This document shows, piece after piece, positions 43,096-51,781 of a DNA stretch of 64,000 nucleotides; the first letter of the stretch is position 1, and every line of letters starts with the position of its first letter. Below the pieces are notes generated by a model. The model was not told the DNA's origin and made no database searches. It worked only from the letters and a program-made list of their open reading frames with translations. This DNA comes from Pseudomonas mandelii (GTDB taxonomy: Bacteria > Pseudomonadota > Gammaproteobacteria > Pseudomonadales > Pseudomonadaceae): positions 268,118-332,117 of the forward strand of contig NZ_RCZA01000009.1 in assembly GCF_006438925.1 (NCBI RefSeq). Reading direction: 5' to 3'. The position numbers were made by a program, and so were the translations under genes.

Positions 43096-43536
43096 TTACT
43101 TGCCGACTTGCTTTTCCTTGATTTCCGCCAGGGTCTTGCAGTCAACGCACATGTCGGCGGTAGGGCGGGCTTCCAGTCGCTTGACGCCGATTTCGACGCC
43201 GCAGGACTCGCACCAGCCATATTCTTCGTCTTCGATCAGTTGCAGCGTCTTGTCGATCTTTTTGATCAACTTGCGCTCGCGGTCGCGGGCACGCAGCTCG
43301 AGGCTGAATTCTTCTTCCTGACTGGCACGGTCTGCCGGGTCCGGGAAGTTGGCCGCTTCGTCTTTCATGTGATCAACCGTACGGTCGACTTCCTGCATCA
43401 AGTCCTGTTTCCACTTATTCAGGATCTTGGTGAAGTGAGCGCGCATGGGCTTGCCCATGTATTCCTCGCCCTTTACTTCTTTGTAGGGTTCGAAGCCGCT
43501 GATCGACTGGTTTTGCTGCTTTGCTTGGGTGGGCAT
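43096..43536 (-). CDS. dksA: RNA polymerase-binding transcription factor DksA
   Basis: DksA enters the secondary channel of RNA polymerase and with ppGpp shifts transcription from rRNA to amino-acid genes. The 146 residues hold a coiled coil with the tip aspartates (FPDPADRASQEEE near 66-78) and the zinc finger CESCG-X17-CVDCK near 111-135, with all four cysteines present. This is the zinc-containing form. It is followed by a strong terminator. Confidence 0.97.
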   Translation of the reverse strand: MPTQAKQQNQSISGFEPYKEVKGEEYMGKPMRAHFTKILNKWKQDLMQEVDRTVDHMKDEAANFPDPADRASQEEEFSLELRARDRERKLIKKIDKTLQLIEDEEYGWCESCGVEIGVKRLEARPTADMCVDCKTLAEIKEKQVGK

Positions 43537-43868
43537 GAAATGGACCGCCTCTACTCTTGTAATCCATTGCGCAGGATTGCTCCATCACCGACACCTGCCG
43601 GCCCTGCGGCTGCAAGCGGGCGAACTTACCAGATCAAATCGGACCGCGCTACTCCCGGATGTCGAGGTAGTGGCCCGCAGTGCTTGCAAATGATTGCAAA
43701 GCCTTGTCTGGTGGCGCTGGAGACCTGATCAATTATTGATTTTAGTCAAACCTGAGACACACGCTTGAGTCGTTTGAGACCAGCGTTATAACGGTCTGAC
43801 CGCTTTAGGTTCTCGCTCGTTCCTGCGCATGGGTAGAATTGGTTTTTTTCCCCGTTGAAGGAAGGCTA
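43537..43868. other. 332-nt gap between divergent dksA and aminotransferase genes
   Basis: No gene is seen. It contains TTGCAA-ATGA-TTGCAA at 43684-43699 and the perfect palindrome ATCAAT-T-ATTGAT at 43728-43740. A weak promoter candidate for the aminotransferase is TTGAGT-15 nt-TTATAA at 43765-43791. Confidence 0.45.
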
Positions 43869-45041
43869 ATGGCTCAGTCCTACAGTGCCCGCAGTCGCGC
43901 GATCGAACCTTTCCATGTCATGGCGCTGCTGGCGCGGGCCAATGAACTGCAAGCCGCTGGTCACGACGTGATCCACCTGGAAATCGGCGAACCCGACTTC
44001 ACCACCGCCGAGCCGATCATTCAGGCCGGCCAGGCCGCATTGACGGCGGGGAAGACCCGTTACACCGCCGCGCGTGGCATTCCCGAGTTGCGTGAGGCCA
44101 TTTCCGGCTTTTATCAGCAACGTTACGGTTTGAACATCAATCCGCAGCGAATCCTCATCACGCCTGGCGGTTCCGGTGCGCTGCTGCTGGCCAGCGCCTT
44201 GTTGGTGGACCCGGGCAAGCACTGGCTGCTGGCGGACCCGGGATACCCGTGCAACCGACACTTTTTGCGGCTGGTGGAAGGCGCAGCGCAGCTTGTTCCT
44301 GTAGGTCCGGACGTGCGCTATCAACTGACGCCGGACCTGATTGCCCGCCATTGGGATAACGACAGCGTCGGTGCCCTGGTGGCTTCGCCAGCCAATCCGA
44401 CCGGGACGATCCTGACCCGCGATGAGCTGGCGGGCCTGTCGGCCGCGATCAAGGAGCGTCACGGTCATCTGGTGGTGGATGAGATCTATCACGGTCTGAC
44501 CTACGGCACTGATGCGGCCAGCGTGCTGGAAGTCGATGACAGTGCCTTTGTACTGAATAGTTTTTCCAAGTATTTCGGGATGACCGGTTGGCGCCTCGGT
44601 TGGCTGGTGGCGCCGGAAGCGGCGGTCGGTGAGCTGGAAAAACTCGCCCAGAACCTCTACATCAGCGCCCCGAGCATGGCTCAGTACGCCGCTCTGGCCT
44701 GCTTCGAACCGGCCACGATCAGCATTCTGGAAGAACGTCGTGCGGAATTCGGTCGTCGTCGGGATTTCCTGCTGCCAGCCCTGCGAGAGTTGGGCTTTGG
44801 TATCGCCGTCGAGCCTGAAGGCGCGTTCTACTTGTATGCCGATATCAGCAAGTTCGGCGGTGATGCCTTCGCGTTCTGCCGACATTTCCTCGAAACCGAA
44901 CACGTGGCGATTACTCCGGGTCTGGACTTCGGTCGTTATCAGGCCGGCCACCATGTGCGGTTTGCCTACACCCAAAGTCTTCCGCGCCTACAGGAAGCGG
45001 TCGAGCGGATTGCGCGCGGCTTGAAGAGTTGGCAAGGCTGA
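43869..45041 (+). CDS. PLP-dependent aminotransferase (class I/II)
   Basis: The 390-residue cytoplasmic enzyme starts at the ATG at 43869 behind GAAGGAAGG. Family marks are EIGEPDF near 41, TRYTAARGIPELREA near 62, ASPANPTG near 170, and the PLP lysine in NSFSKYFGMTGWRLGW near 230. It is close to aspartate/tyrosine aminotransferases and valine-pyruvate-type enzymes; the amino acid is not set by sequence alone. Its stop overlaps the sfsA start (TGATG), so the two are coupled. Confidence 0.9.
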   Translation: MAQSYSARSRAIEPFHVMALLARANELQAAGHDVIHLEIGEPDFTTAEPIIQAGQAALTAGKTRYTAARGIPELREAISGFYQQRYGLNINPQRILITPGGSGALLLASALLVDPGKHWLLADPGYPCNRHFLRLVEGAAQLVPVGPDVRYQLTPDLIARHWDNDSVGALVASPANPTGTILTRDELAGLSAAIKERHGHLVVDEIYHGLTYGTDAASVLEVDDSAFVLNSFSKYFGMTGWRLGWLVAPEAAVGELEKLAQNLYISAPSMAQYAALACFEPATISILEERRAEFGRRRDFLLPALRELGFGIAVEPEGAFYLYADISKFGGDAFAFCRHFLETEHVAITPGLDFGRYQAGHHVRFAYTQSLPRLQEAVERIARGLKSWQG

Positions 45042-45754
45042 TGCGTTTTCATCCTCCCCTCGAAGAAGGTCGTTTGATTCGTCGTTACAAGCGTTTTCTC
45101 GCCGATATCGAAACCGTTAGCGGCGAGTTGCTGACCATTCACTGCCCGAACACCGGCTCGATGCTCAATTGCCAGGTCGAAGGGGGGCAGGTCTGGTTCA
45201 GCCGTTCCAACGACCCCAAGCGCAAGTTGCCAGGCACCTGGGAAGTCGGCGAAACCCCTCAGGGGCGCTTGTTTTGCGTGAATACCGGGCGGGCTAACGG
45301 CTTGATCGAAGAAGCATTGCGAGCCGGTGTCATCACCGAACTCACCGGCTTTACCGAGCTGAAGCGCGAAGTGGCCTACGGTCAGGAGAGCAGTCGCATC
45401 GATTTCCGCCTCGATTACCCGAGCGGGCCGGCTTATGTAGAAGTCAAAAGCGTGACCCTGGGCTTCGATGGTTCTTCGGTGGCGGCATTTCCCGATGCAG
45501 TGACCCAGCGCGGGGCCAAGCATTTGCGCGAATTGGCGCATTTGGCCAGGGACGGAATTCGTGCGGTGCAGTTGTATTGCGTCAATCTCACCGGCATCGA
45601 CGCTGTGCGTCCTGCAGAAGAAATCGATTCGGCCTACGCCGCAGCCTTGCGTGAGGCGGTGTCGTGCGGGGTCGAGGTGCTGGCCTATGGCGTGCACTTG
45701 ACCCACAAAGAAATGGTGGTCGATCGGCGTCTGGATGTGTTGCTCAACGGTTAA
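45041..45754 (+). CDS. sfsA: SfsA family protein
   Basis: The 237-residue protein is of the SfsA (sugar fermentation stimulation) family, described as a DNA-binding or nuclease-fold protein. Conserved stretches are RRYKRFLADIE near 16, HCPNTGSMLNC near 40, and SSRIDFRLDYP with YVEVKSVTLGF near 115-140, an endonuclease-like D-ExK set. The ATG at 45041 overlaps the aminotransferase stop. It converges with the Rieske gene. Confidence 0.93.
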   Translation: MRFHPPLEEGRLIRRYKRFLADIETVSGELLTIHCPNTGSMLNCQVEGGQVWFSRSNDPKRKLPGTWEVGETPQGRLFCVNTGRANGLIEEALRAGVITELTGFTELKREVAYGQESSRIDFRLDYPSGPAYVEVKSVTLGFDGSSVAAFPDAVTQRGAKHLRELAHLARDGIRAVQLYCVNLTGIDAVRPAEEIDSAYAAALREAVSCGVEVLAYGVHLTHKEMVVDRRLDVLLNG

Positions 45755-46068
45755 AGACTGACCCAGATCCCTTGCTCGTCTTCGCGGCAGGCGACGGTGG
45801 TCAGGGACTGCCCGGCGCAAGGACCGGACACGCATTCGCCGTCTTCGATCAGAAACAGTGCGCCGTGGGTCGCGCACTGGATCAAGCTGTTGCTGGGGTC
45901 GAGAAACTGGTCGGGCTTCCATTCCAGTCCCACGCCACGGTGCGGGCAGCGATTGATGTAGACGTAAACCTGGCCGCCACGGCGCACGGCAAAGAGCTTC
46001 TGGCCGTCGATGTCGAAACCGCGACTGCTGGCATCGGCCAGCTCAACGCCTGCACAAAGAAACTTCAT
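45751..46068 (-). CDS. Rieske [2Fe-2S] protein
   Basis: The 105-residue soluble protein carries a Rieske cluster motif CPHRG-...-CATHG (about 41-68), in which two Cys and two His bind a [2Fe-2S] centre. It is the length of NirD or ferredoxin-type Rieske proteins. It starts at the ATG at 46068 behind GAGG; the longer frame would use TTG. It overlaps the sfsA 3' end by 4 nt, in convergent orientation. No partner oxygenase is adjacent, so its redox partner is unknown. Confidence 0.88.
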   Translation of the reverse strand: MKFLCAGVELADASSRGFDIDGQKLFAVRRGGQVYVYINRCPHRGVGLEWKPDQFLDPSNSLIQCATHGALFLIEDGECVSGPCAGQSLTTVACREDEQGIWVSL

Positions 46069-46121
46069 GTCTATCCTCAAGTCCTGCGGCTCGTGACTGG
46101 ATATGTCCGAGCTTGACGTTC

Positions 46122-46140
46122 AAATGCAAGCAATTATCAA
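46122..46140 (+). promoter_or_regulatory. Possible Fur box before the heme transporter
   Basis: AAATGCAAGCAATTATCAA matches the Fur consensus at about 11 of 17 positions and keeps one good ATTATC half. It lies about 100 nt upstream of hmuT. This is moderate support only. Confidence 0.4.
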
Positions 46141-46234
46141 ATGGCTGCCTTGCCCTTCGGGTACAGATGCCAGGCGCCAAGGATACGTGGCCTGTCATTT
46201 TGATGCCCGGAAAAACCCTTAAAGGAAGCTGTTT

Positions 46235-47107
46235 ATGCGCCTGAGTACCCGCGTTGCTGCGCTCTGTGTCGGACTCCTCATCAGCCACCTCGCCGCAGCG
46301 GCCGAGTTGCCACAACGTTGGGTCAGTGCCAGTGGAGCGCTGACGGATTGGGTCATCGCGCTGGGCGGAGCGTCAAAACTGGTCGGTGTCGATACCACCA
46401 GTCAGCATCCTGACTCCCTCAAGACGCTGCCAAGAATCGGGTATCAGCGGCAACTGTCGGCGGAGGGCATCTTGAGCTTACGCCCGCAGATTTTGATCGG
46501 CACCGAAGAAATGGGACCGCCGCCGGTGCTGTCGCAGATTCGCAGTGCCGGCGTACAAATCGAACTGTTTTCGGCTAAACCGGATCTGATGACCTTGCAG
46601 GACAACTTGAAGCATTTGGGCTCGTTGCTCGGCGCTGAAGACCGGGCGGCGCGGTTGTTCGAGAGTTATCAACGGATGCTCGATCATGAAAGGGGTCGGG
46701 TCACTCAGGCACAACTGACGCAAAAATCGCCGGGCGTGCTGTTGTTGCTTGGCCACGCGGGCGGCAAACTGCTCATCGCCGGCAAGGACACCGCCGCCGA
46801 TTGGTTGCTGCAACAGGCCGGTGGGCACAATCTGGCCACGCATACCGGCTACAAACCCTTTTCTGTCGAATCCCTGGTCAGTCTGGACCCTGAGGTGCTG
46901 GTGTTTGCTGATCGTGCACTGATCGGCGATGCGGCACGTGCGGCGTTGTTCAAGGAGAACCCGATCCTGTCCTCGACCCGCGCGGTCAAGGACGGGCGAG
47001 TCTTGGAGCTTGATCCGACTTTGTTGGTCGGGGGATTGGGGTCGCGGCTACCCCCTTCGTTGAAAAAACTGTCTGACGCCTTTTACCCCGATTCGGCCGG
47101 CCAATGA
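46235..47107 (+). CDS. hmuT: Heme ABC transporter, periplasmic binding protein
   Basis: This protein captures heme in the periplasm for import. The 290 residues have a signal peptide (about 24 residues, ending AAAAE) and the FecB/HmuT-type fold with VSASGALTDWVIALGGASKLVGVDTTSQHP at the start and VLLLLGHAGGKLLIAGKDTAADWLL near 168. The ATG follows AAGGAAG. It is the first gene of a four-gene unit with the permease, the ATPase and a ChaN-like lipoprotein. The names phuT/hemT are used in other species. Confidence 0.93.
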   Translation: MRLSTRVAALCVGLLISHLAAAAELPQRWVSASGALTDWVIALGGASKLVGVDTTSQHPDSLKTLPRIGYQRQLSAEGILSLRPQILIGTEEMGPPPVLSQIRSAGVQIELFSAKPDLMTLQDNLKHLGSLLGAEDRAARLFESYQRMLDHERGRVTQAQLTQKSPGVLLLLGHAGGKLLIAGKDTAADWLLQQAGGHNLATHTGYKPFSVESLVSLDPEVLVFADRALIGDAARAALFKENPILSSTRAVKDGRVLELDPTLLVGGLGSRLPPSLKKLSDAFYPDSAGQ

Positions 47108-48141
47108 CCATCCTGGTTAAACCCCGCGCTTTATTCATCGGTCTGATCCTGCTGTGTGTGCTGGCCATCTGGCTGTCGTTGGCGCTTGGGCCGGTGAGCT
47201 TGCCGTTGTTCGACACCTTGCGTGCAGCCCTGCGGCTGGTGGGGGTGCCGATCGCGCCCGACGGGCTGGAGCAGGCCGAACTGATCCTCGGGCAGATTCG
47301 TTTGCCGCGAACCTTGTTGGGTTTGGCTGTGGGAGGGGTGTTGGCACTGTCCGGCGTGGCAATGCAGGGGTTGTTTCGTAATCCCCTGGCCGATCCGGGG
47401 CTGGTCGGCGTCTCCAGCGGTGCAGCATTGGGCGCGGCAATTGCGATCGTCGGTGGTTCTGTGTTCGGCGGTCTGCCTGAGTCCTTCGGGCCATATCTGT
47501 TATCGCTGTGCGCGTTTCTCGGCGGGCTCGGCGTGACGGCGTTGGTGTATCGACTGGGCCGGCGCAATGGGCAGACCCATGTCGCGACCATGCTGTTGGC
47601 CGGTATTGCGTTGACTGCGCTGGCCGGCTCCACCGTGGGGCTGTTCACCTATCTGGCGGATGACGCGACGCTGCGCACCCTGACGTTCTGGAACCTGGGC
47701 AGCCTCAATGGCGCCAGCTATTCGCGGCTCTGGCCGCTACTGCTGATCAGTGCCGGCGTGGCGCTGTGGCTGCCGCGTCGGGCCAAGGCCTTGAATGCGT
47801 TGTTGCTGGGTGAGTCGGAGGCCGGTCACCTGGGCATCGACGTCGAAGGGCTCAAGCGCGAATTGGTGTTTTGCACGGCGTTGGGTGTCGGGGCCGCGGT
47901 GGCCGCAGCAGGGATGATCGGGTTTGTGGGTCTGGTGGTGCCGCATCTGGTGCGACTGCTGGCCGGGCCGGATCATCGTGTGCTATTGCCAGCGTCAGTA
48001 TTGGCGGGTGCCAGTCTTTTGTTGTTTGCCGATCTGGTGGCGCGACTGGCCTTGGCGCCGGCCGAATTGCCGATCGGGATTGTCACGGCATTCATTGGTG
48101 CGCCGTTCTTTCTGTATTTATTGCTCAGAGGGCGTGCCTGA
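47104..48141 (+). CDS. hmuU: Heme ABC transporter permease
   Basis: This is the FecCD-family inner-membrane permease. The 345 residues have about 10 membrane segments and the RLPRTLLGLAVGGVLALSGVAMQG and NPLADPGLVGVSSGAALGA signatures near 66-105. The stretch GMIGFVGLVVPHLVRLLAGPDHR near 270 contacts the ATPase. The ATG overlaps the hmuT stop (ATGA). Confidence 0.95.
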   Translation: MTILVKPRALFIGLILLCVLAIWLSLALGPVSLPLFDTLRAALRLVGVPIAPDGLEQAELILGQIRLPRTLLGLAVGGVLALSGVAMQGLFRNPLADPGLVGVSSGAALGAAIAIVGGSVFGGLPESFGPYLLSLCAFLGGLGVTALVYRLGRRNGQTHVATMLLAGIALTALAGSTVGLFTYLADDATLRTLTFWNLGSLNGASYSRLWPLLLISAGVALWLPRRAKALNALLLGESEAGHLGIDVEGLKRELVFCTALGVGAAVAAAGMIGFVGLVVPHLVRLLAGPDHRVLLPASVLAGASLLLFADLVARLALAPAELPIGIVTAFIGAPFFLYLLLRGRA

Positions 48142-48908
48142 TGTTGCGAACGCAAAATCTGCAAATCCGTCGGGGCCGAAAGATTGTCCTGACGGACATC
48201 ACGCTTGAGCTCAAACCGGGCGAAGTTCTCGGCGTGCTGGGGCCGAATGGCGCCGGCAAAAGCACTTTGCTCGGCGCCTTGTGCGGCGAATTTCAGGCTC
48301 ATCATGGCAGCGTCTGGCTCGACGAGCGCGAGTTGAGCGATTGGACGGGGACGGCGCGAGCGCAGCGCTTGGCGGTATTGCCGCAGGTGTCGACCCTGGA
48401 CTTCGCCTTTCGTGTCGAAGAGGTGGTCGGCATGGGCCGCTTGCCGCATCAAAGCGGTCGGGTTCGCGATGACGAGATCGTTGCCGCCGCATTGCACGCT
48501 GCCGATGCCGGACATTTGAGTGGCCGCAGCTATCTGGCCTTGTCCGGTGGCGAACGTCAGCGGGTGCATCTGGCGCGGGTTCTGGCGCAGCTCTGGCCGG
48601 GCGAAGCAGGACAAACGTTGTTGCTCGATGAGCCAACGTCGATGCTTGACCCGCTTCATCAGCACACCACGTTGCAAGCCGTGCGCGAGTTCGCCAATAG
48701 AGGCGCGGCGGTGCTGGTGATCCTGCATGATCTGAACCTGGCAGCGCGCTATTGTGATCGTCTGTTACTGCTCGAAGGCGGACGCCCTGTGGCACTCGAT
48801 ACGCCGGAGCAGGTGTTGCGCCCGGAACCACTGAAGGCAGTGTTCGGGCTGGAAGTGCTCGTGCAGCAGCACCCGGAACGTGGGCATCCGCTGATCATCG
48901 CCCGCTGA
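48141..48908 (+). CDS. hmuV: Heme ABC transporter ATP-binding protein
   Basis: This ATPase drives heme import. The 255 residues have Walker A GPNGAGKST near 36-44, a Q-loop, the ABC signature LSGGERQRV near 135, Walker B LLLDEPTS near 158 and the H-loop histidine in ILHDLN. The ATG at 48141 overlaps the permease stop (TGATG). Confidence 0.96.
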   Translation: MLRTQNLQIRRGRKIVLTDITLELKPGEVLGVLGPNGAGKSTLLGALCGEFQAHHGSVWLDERELSDWTGTARAQRLAVLPQVSTLDFAFRVEEVVGMGRLPHQSGRVRDDEIVAAALHAADAGHLSGRSYLALSGGERQRVHLARVLAQLWPGEAGQTLLLDEPTSMLDPLHQHTTLQAVREFANRGAAVLVILHDLNLAARYCDRLLLLEGGRPVALDTPEQVLRPEPLKAVFGLEVLVQQHPERGHPLIIAR

Positions 48909-48928
48909 GTTTTTTATGGAGTGAAAAC

Positions 48929-49780
48929 ATGCGTGGGATTTTGATGCTGGCCTTGCTGATGCTGAGTGCCTGTCAGCATGTTTCGACTCCGCCGCCGGTT
49001 GTCGGCGAGATCCGGGACTTACGCAGCGGTCAGACCCTCACGGCAGAGGAACTGGTTAAACGGTTGGAAAAGCCCTCGAGGCTGATCGTGGGCGAGCAAC
49101 ATGACAATCGCGATCACCATGAACTGCAGTTGTGGTTATTGCAGTCGCTGGGTGAGCGGCGACCTCAAGGCAGTCTGCTGCTGGAAATGCTCACGCCGGA
49201 TCAGCAGCCGCGTGTCGATGACGTTCGTCACGCCTCGACACCACCGGCGGATTTACCCGGTGCATTAGCCTGGCAGTCGGGGTGGGACTGGAATCTGTAC
49301 GGGCCGATCGTTCGCTTCGCGCTGCCCCAGCCATACCCGTTGCTGGCAGCCAATCTGGACATGCTTGAAGTCCGTGCCGTTTACGCTAATCCTCCGACAT
49401 TGAGCGGTTCGCGCTCCAACGCTGCTTCAGTCAAGGACGAGTTGCTGAAGCAAGTCAGCGACTCCCACTGCGGCCTGCTGCCGACATCGCAGATGCCGGC
49501 GATGCTGGCGGTTCAGCAGCAACGTGACCGACGGATGGCCGAGCGCCTGCTGGCGGCACCCACGCCTTCACTGCTGTTTGCCGGTGCTTACCATGCGCGC
49601 AAGGATGTCGGCGTGCCGATTCATGTGCTTGATCTGGGAGGGCCTCAGGCGCCTGCAGTGTTGATGCTGGCGGAGCAGGGTAGCGAGGTCACACCGGCCA
49701 TGGCTGATTACGTCTGGTACACGCCTGCCACGCCGCCGCAGGATTACTGCGCGCAAATGCGTAAGCAATTTGGCAAGTGA
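48929..49780 (+). CDS. ChaN-family lipoprotein (PhuW-like)
   Basis: The 283-residue protein has a lipoprotein signal (MRGILMLALLMLSAC, Cys 15). The DUF399/ChaN domain is marked by RLIVGEQHDNRDHHELQLWLL near 52 and FAGAYHARKDVGVP near 215, whose histidines bind heme in ChaN relatives. ChaN proteins are proposed to help iron or heme handling at the membrane. It ends the heme operon and corresponds by position to phuW. The gene lies 20 nt after hmuV. Confidence 0.88.
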   Translation: MRGILMLALLMLSACQHVSTPPPVVGEIRDLRSGQTLTAEELVKRLEKPSRLIVGEQHDNRDHHELQLWLLQSLGERRPQGSLLLEMLTPDQQPRVDDVRHASTPPADLPGALAWQSGWDWNLYGPIVRFALPQPYPLLAANLDMLEVRAVYANPPTLSGSRSNAASVKDELLKQVSDSHCGLLPTSQMPAMLAVQQQRDRRMAERLLAAPTPSLLFAGAYHARKDVGVPIHVLDLGGPQAPAVLMLAEQGSEVTPAMADYVWYTPATPPQDYCAQMRKQFGK

Positions 49781-49801
49781 TCGAACGACTTTTCTGCAGG
49801 C

Positions 49802-49912
49802 AAAAAAAGACCCGGCAAGAGCCGGGTCAAATAACCGTGATTAGCCTGATGAGGAGATATCTGAGAGTCCGAACCAAGGGCTTTTCAAATATCGGCCAGT
49901 CTCGCGACCAGC
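49802..49912 (-). ncRNA. prrF: PrrF iron-responsive small RNA
   Basis: PrrF is made under iron starvation and represses mRNAs of iron-using proteins (sodB, sdh, acnA and others), saving iron. On the minus strand the sequence contains GAAAAGCCCTTGGTTCGGAC, then TCTCAGATATCTCCTCATCA and GGCTAATCACGG, the conserved PrrF core, and ends in the GACCCGGC-TCTT-GCCGGGTC hairpin plus a T-run (49801-49828). Length is about 111 nt. It lies between the phuW-like and cbpA-like genes, the known P. aeruginosa site, but as a single copy, not a tandem pair. Start is estimated from the promoter. Confidence 0.93.
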
Positions 49913-49919
49913 TGTGGTA

Positions 49920-49947
49920 ATCATAGCGATTCTCATTATCAAGTCAA
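49920..49947 (-). promoter_or_regulatory. PrrF promoter with overlapping Fur box
   Basis: On the minus strand TTGACT (49942-49947) and TATGAT (49920-49925) are 16 nt apart. A Fur-type site, TTGATAATGAGAATCGC (49926-49942), fills the spacer, so iron-loaded Fur would block the promoter. Confidence 0.85.
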
Positions 49948-50013
49948 CCACTGATCTCTCAATTCTTTGAGATGTGCTTTCCGTTCGCTGGAAACCCCCG
50001 TAATCATTGGGTT

Positions 50014-50814
50014 TCAGCCTGTGCGGTTGAGCGAGCTCAGTTGAATGATCTGCTTGTTCAGCAGGTCGATACGTCGGGCCATGCTCTCGATCAGGCTATG
50101 GGCGATCTTCGGATTGCCTTGGGTCAGGCTGAGAAACTGATCCTTGGGAATCAGCATGACAGTGCTGGGTTCGCTGGTGATCACGCTGGCGTTACGCTTC
50201 TCGCCGGTAAACACCGCCATGGCGCCAAAAATCTCGTCCTTGGGTATATCGCCAACTTTATAGCCGTCGACAAAGGCTTCGGCATGGCCATCGATGATGA
50301 CGAACACGTGATCCGGCTCATCGCCCTGACGGATCAACACTTCGCCACTGGCCACGCGCTGAAAACCATTGGTGCTTCGAAACTCGGGTTGTTTCAGGCG
50401 GGCGACGGCGTCGGACAGCAGGGCGGACTGACCGGCCATGTATTGAAGGAACAGTTCCGAACGCTCCGGGTCGGCGTAGATATGCTGAAAAACCTCGGAT
50501 CGCAGATAAGGCGTCAGTGCCAAAGGGCTATCGCTGCGAAAGCGGCAACGCGGCAGCTCTGTACCCTGACGCAAGCCGATCAGATCTCCCTCGTGCAGAT
50601 AGAACAATGCCCGCTCGTCGATGCACCCATGCAGCAGGCCATTTTTCAACACAAACAGTTGATTGCCGGGTAACAGGGCTGCCAGATCATCGACGGCTGA
50701 AAACTCCAGGGTCGGTCCGCACGGCATCAAACCTTCCAGCAGCCGGACGGGAATATGTTGCAGTCGGTTGATCAGCGCGTCGGCGTAAGCCGGTTGTTCC
50801 CCAAGTAGGTACAT
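50014..50814 (-). CDS. cbpA: Cyclic-nucleotide-binding protein, CbpA-like
   Basis: The 266-residue cytoplasmic protein has an N-terminal regulatory-like region and a C-terminal cyclic-nucleotide-binding domain (about 140-250) with GEVLIRQGDEPDHVFVIIDG and FGAMAVFTGEKRNASVIT, the latter matching the phosphate-binding cassette. There is no helix-turn-helix, so it is not a Crp-type transcription factor. Position beside PrrF and the phuW-like gene matches the cAMP-binding protein CbpA locus of P. aeruginosa. Confidence 0.85.
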   Translation of the reverse strand: MYLLGEQPAYADALINRLQHIPVRLLEGLMPCGPTLEFSAVDDLAALLPGNQLFVLKNGLLHGCIDERALFYLHEGDLIGLRQGTELPRCRFRSDSPLALTPYLRSEVFQHIYADPERSELFLQYMAGQSALLSDAVARLKQPEFRSTNGFQRVASGEVLIRQGDEPDHVFVIIDGHAEAFVDGYKVGDIPKDEIFGAMAVFTGEKRNASVITSEPSTVMLIPKDQFLSLTQGNPKIAHSLIESMARRIDLLNKQIIQLSSLNRTG

Positions 50815-50829
50815 GGCTGCTGCGTCCGT

Positions 50830-51102
50830 TCAGTTCTTGTGACGTGACGAGATAGCTTCCAGCTGTTTGTTCAAGGCGTCCTTGCGCTCGGCGGGAATGT
50901 CATTCCAGTGCACATCCATCAGGGCACCTTCGATGGCATACAACAACACCTTGGACGCCCGAAACCCGCGCGTGCGCACGGCCCGATACGCATCCACCGC
51001 TCCCAGGCGACGCAAGTCCGAGGCGCTGTGGATGCCCACGGCATGCAGCCACTGCGCCGACGTCTTGCCAAGATTCTTCAGGTGCTGCAGTTCATCATTC
51101 AT
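50830..51102 (-). CDS. TfoX C-terminal domain protein
   Basis: The 90-residue protein consists of a TfoX_C helix-hairpin-helix-like domain: LKNLGKTSAQWLHAVGIHSASDLRRLGAVDAY near 8-40 and LYAIEGALMDVHWNDIP near 54-70. It starts at the ATG at 51102 after GGAGG. In longer TfoX proteins this domain links to competence control; the role of the free domain is unknown. It is immediately upstream of the cbpA-like gene and probably co-transcribed. Confidence 0.85.
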   Translation of the reverse strand: MNDELQHLKNLGKTSAQWLHAVGIHSASDLRRLGAVDAYRAVRTRGFRASKVLLYAIEGALMDVHWNDIPAERKDALNKQLEAISSRHKN

Positions 51103-51345
51103 CAAGCCTCCTTGCGACGGCCGAACGGTGCGTGGGCGAGCTTCTCAGGAGTGTAGCCATCAGTAGGAAAAGCGTGATTGTTTGGTCGGTTTCGACGCAA
51201 AAGCTTCTAAGAAGCGAAGTCTTAAAGCTGCGTGAAAGTTCGCGAGCGCGGAGGAAGAGAGGGCAGTGGAATCAGAATTCCGGGCAAAATATGCCTGCGT
51301 TCAGCGCAATGCGGGGGCGCCGAACGGGTCAGTTAAAAGTCGCTT

Positions 51346-51690
51346 TTAGCGGGTGCGATAACGCAGGCGTGTACCGAAATTCATCGACATCAGGATCTCG
51401 TCAGCACTCAACTCTGGCGGGAAGTAGGCGCCGGAAATCTGTGCATGAGCAAGGCTCGCGCCTTCCAGGGAGGCGTTGCGAAAGTCGATGCCGCGCAAGT
51501 CGGCGGAGCGGAAATAGGCATCGGTAAAGTCAACGCCGTCGGCGTTCAGTTCACGCAGATCCAGCCCCCGAAAATCGCCACCGACCATATCGATAGGTCC
51601 GTCTTTTGGGCGCTCGTTGTTGAAGCCAGTGATGTCGTCTTTGTGCAGCAACGCATAAAGCGGGGTGTCGAGAAGTTTCGGCTGGCTCAT
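51346..51690 (-). CDS. Pentapeptide-repeat protein
   Basis: The 114-residue protein has a central run of pentapeptide repeats (A(D/N)LXX pattern) in FRGLDLRELNADGVDFTDAY and FRSADLRGIDFRNASLEGAS (about 40-80), predicted to form a short quadrilateral beta-helix. No DNA-gyrase-protection role can be assigned. It starts at the ATG at 51690. The N-terminus has LLDTPLYALLHKDDITGFN, a non-repeat cap. Confidence 0.8.
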   Translation of the reverse strand: MSQPKLLDTPLYALLHKDDITGFNNERPKDGPIDMVGGDFRGLDLRELNADGVDFTDAYFRSADLRGIDFRNASLEGASLAHAQISGAYFPPELSADEILMSMNFGTRLRYRTR

Positions 51691-51781
51691 GTCAGATCAC
51701 CTGTTGGTTTTATGACGCCAGTATAGTGCCACTATTTGGCAGTCGTGAAGCCGGCGAAGGCTTCACGGCTGAAATAGTTTC

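Noticed and set aside
49803..49828. Terminator of the ChaN-like gene on the plus strand
   Set aside because: The T-run lies only on the minus-strand side of the hairpin, and the sequence is the 3' end of PrrF.
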